Shown piece by piece: positions 62,317-64,000 of a stretch of DNA of 64,000 bases. The stretch is from positions 124,001 through 188,000 of the forward strand of contig CAWEHU010000007.1 in NCBI GenBank assembly GCA_963808965.1, written 5' to 3'. Position 1 is the stretch's first letter. Each line of letters starts with the position of its first letter. The DNA comes from CAWEHU01 sp963808965. Lineage in GTDB: Bacteria > Pseudomonadota > Alphaproteobacteria > Acetobacterales > Acetobacteraceae. The notes under the pieces are model-generated. The model did not search any database. It was given only the letters and a program-made list of their open reading frames with translations, and was not told the DNA's origin. Both the position numbers and the translations under genes were made by a program.

Positions 62317-62808
62317 CTAGCTCGCCATGTTCTCCGCGATAAGCGCCAAGGCCCGCGCGACGGTCGCGAGGCGCACGGCTCGGCGGTCTCCGGGAAAGAC
62401 GCGGCGCTCGGTCCGCGACTCTCTGCCTCGCCGGGCGAGGGCGAACCATACGAGCCCGACCGGCTTCTCGGCCGTGCCCCCGCCAGGTCCGGCTACCCCC
62501 GTGACGGCAACCGCGATGTCCGCCGCCGAGCGACCGACGGCACCCTCCGCCATACGCTCGGCCACTTCCTGGCTGACCGCGCCCACTGCGGCGATCAGCT
62601 CCGCGGGCACCCCCAGCATCTCCACTTTGGCGGCATTGGAGTAGGTCACGAAGCCGCGGTCCATCACGTCCGATGAACCGGCGATGGCGGTCAGCGTCGC
62701 GGCGATCAGCCCGCCGGTACAGCTCTCCGCGGTCGCAAGTTTCAGCCCGTGCGCGCGACAGCTCGCAAGCAGCCGCTCGGCGTCATCGAGCAACTCGGGC
62801 GCGATCAC
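62317..62808 (-). CDS. pncC: CinA-family nicotinamide-nucleotide amidohydrolase
   Basis: 163 residues, the stand-alone CinA C-terminal domain that deamidates nicotinamide mononucleotide to NaMN in pyridine nucleotide recycling. LKLATAESCTGGLIAATLTAIAGSSDVMDRGFVTYSNAAKVEMLGV, VSQEVAERMAEGAV and AVTGVAGPGGGTAEKPVGLVWFA are the family signature. GTG at 62808 is the start and overlaps the stop of the DUF2252 gene (GTGA). Confidence 0.95.
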   Translation of the reverse strand: MIAPELLDDAERLLASCRAHGLKLATAESCTGGLIAATLTAIAGSSDVMDRGFVTYSNAAKVEMLGVPAELIAAVGAVSQEVAERMAEGAVGRSAADIAVAVTGVAGPGGGTAEKPVGLVWFALARRGRESRTERRVFPGDRRAVRLATVARALALIAENMAS

Positions 62809-64000
62809 GGCGTGCGCGCCTCGATCCGGCCGGTCCGGATCGCATCGAGGAACAGGCGCCAATCGTGCTCGGTCTGATCCGCGTAAGCCATCGCGAATGC
62901 CGCGATCGCGATATCGAATGTCTCCCCCCGGCCCATATAGCCCGCGATGCGCGCCGGATCGCCGGAGCGCGCGTGCGCCCGCGCCAGCGTGCGTCCGCAG
63001 AGCCCGGCATAATACGCGAGCGCCGCGTTCTCCATATCGGTGCCGAGCAACGCCAGACGGGAATCCTTCAACTGGCGGACATAGCACTGCAAATCGTCGC
63101 CGGGATCTTGTGTCCAGCCCAGGAACACGTCGCTGACCGCCTGCATCACCCTTTGTCCCGTGACCACCCGCTGGCCCTGGTTCGTGTAGGCGCTCGGCCC
63201 GGCAAAGGGCGCGAGCACGGATTGTTGCGCTTCCTTGATTTGCAGCAGCAAGGCGTCGCCGTCCGGCGTGGTCAACAGGGCGAGCGCGCAGAACGTGCCG
63301 ACGCTGCCCACGCCCACCACCTTGAACGCGACGTCCTCCAGCCGATAGCGCTCAAGCAGCACGCGACGGTCTTCCTGCAAAGTCGCTTTATAGGATTCGT
63401 AGGCGGTGCGTGCCGTGAACTGGTGCGTGTCATCGCCGGGTCCCCCGAGCGGGAAGATGACCGGCGGTTTGGGCCGGATACGCCACCCGTTGGCGCGACG
63501 CTCCAGGAGCTTCGAGTATCCCTTCCGCTCCGTGTCCGTTGCGGTTTCCAGCCGGCGCTTCTCGCGGGCGCGCACGCCAGTCTCGTTGATCCTCGACTGT
63601 GTTGCCGCGAGATCGATGCGCGAGCGCCAGATCTCGAGCGGAGCCAGTCGCATCAGTTCCGCCATGTGGGTCCGGTATCGGGCGCAGGTGCTGCGCGCCA
63701 GTGCGCGGCAGCTCTTGTCCGTCAGGTTGCGGCTGCGCCCGGCCACCGCGAAACTCGCCGCAAGGCGTTTCAGGTCCCATTCGAAAGGCGCGGGCAGTGT
63801 CTCGTCGAAATCGTTGAGGTCGAAGACCGGTATGCCTTCGGGCGAGGCATAGACGCCCATGTTCGCCAGATGGCAGTCTCCGCCTGCCTGCACACGCAAC
63901 CCGGTGCTCGGCGTAATGGCCAAATCCGCCGCCATGACCGCGGCTGACCCGCGCAGAAAGGCAAAAGCCGATTGGCGCATTCGGTCATAGCGGATCGGCA
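62805..64000 (-). CDS. DUF2252 family protein (5' end outside window)
   Basis: At least 398 residues, running off the right edge: codons before the ATG at 63980 read PIRYDR in frame, as in longer family members. MRQSAFAFLRGSAAVMAADL, VQAGGDCHLANMGVYAS and FDLNDFDETLPAPFEWDLKRLAASFAVA are the DUF2252 signature; the fold is kinase-like and the HLAN and FDLNDFDET segments resemble its catalytic loop and metal site. VVGVGSVGTFCALALL follows. Activity unknown. Its stop overlaps the pncC start by 4 nt. Confidence 0.9.
   Translation of the reverse strand, partial: PIRYDRMRQSAFAFLRGSAAVMAADLAITPSTGLRVQAGGDCHLANMGVYASPEGIPVFDLNDFDETLPAPFEWDLKRLAASFAVAGRSRNLTDKSCRALARSTCARYRTHMAELMRLAPLEIWRSRIDLAATQSRINETGVRAREKRRLETATDTERKGYSKLLERRANGWRIRPKPPVIFPLGGPGDDTHQFTARTAYESYKATLQEDRRVLLERYRLEDVAFKVVGVGSVGTFCALALLTTPDGDALLLQIKEAQQSVLAPFAGPSAYTNQGQRVVTGQRVMQAVSDVFLGWTQDPGDDLQCYVRQLKDSRLALLGTDMENAALAYYAGLCGRTLARAHARSGDPARIAGYMGRGETFDIAIAAFAMAYADQTEHDWRLFLDAIRTGRIEARTP

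Overview
This 64 kb window is a GC-rich alphaproteobacterial chromosome segment. The gene order dgt-argS-SPOR-nagZ-scpA-scpB-tatB-tatC-serS, a TrcR (DUF1013) regulator, paired DUF465 and DUF1192 small proteins and an alphaproteobacterial GTTC-N7-GTTC SOS box point to Rhodospirillales/Acetobacterales (inferred from content; no database search was possible). The genome also appears to have an exosortase/PEP-CTERM system: two PEP-CTERM proteins and a FemAB-type PEP-CTERM-associated protein are present, although no exosortase gene lies in the window.

Layout. 0-6 kb: end of an AtoE-like transporter, ilvD, a ring-hydroxylating dioxygenase pair whose alpha subunit lacks its iron-ligand segment, xthA, erpA and a lower-GC femAB gene. 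6.4-16.2 kb: a tight housekeeping run from dgt to serS with several 4-nt overlaps and no tatA. 16.2-24 kb: a possible orphan toxin/partner pair, an enolase-superfamily enzyme, a PEP-CTERM metalloprotease, a serine hydrolase, a DUF815 ATPase, yajC (without secDF), sodB, a squalene/phytoene synthase-family gene and a catalase-family remnant. 24-29.6 kb: a PAS hybrid kinase, then uvrA and ssb diverging around an SOS box. 29.6-32.1 kb: damaged toxin-antitoxin modules and a truncated MFS gene. 32.2-43.6 kb: alaS and icd, separated by 7.5 kb of accessory genes that include a putative ModE-controlled Mop/PEP-CTERM operon, broken vapC, fsr-like and dienelactone hydrolase genes, DUF29, OsmC and VOC genes. 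43.8-53.6 kb: a large hybrid kinase, an AidB-like acyl-CoA dehydrogenase, a Tat-type DUF1264 protein, purEK, small coiled-coil proteins and trcR. 53.6-58.2 kb: a two-gene STAND/NB-ARC-WD40 plus KAP-NTPase unit with many indels. 58.2-64 kb: hsp20 with a ROSE-type RNA thermometer, a threonine aldolase, an O-antigen ligase-like gene, an HCCA isomerase, pncC and a DUF2252 gene.

Most notable: (i) the translationally coupled STAND-(WD40)x14/KAP NTPase pair, a candidate defence system whose reading frames are broken about 20 times although the encoded protein sequence stays well conserved; (ii) a ModE-type palindrome in front of a cysteine-free duplicated molybdopterin-fold PEP-CTERM protein and a Mop protein; (iii) three copies of a two-hairpin intergenic repeat with a compensatory base-pair change, one of which supplies the sodB stop codon; (iv) a hairpin closely matching ROSE at hsp20; (v) frameshifts and truncations confined to accessory genes while about 25 housekeeping genes are intact.
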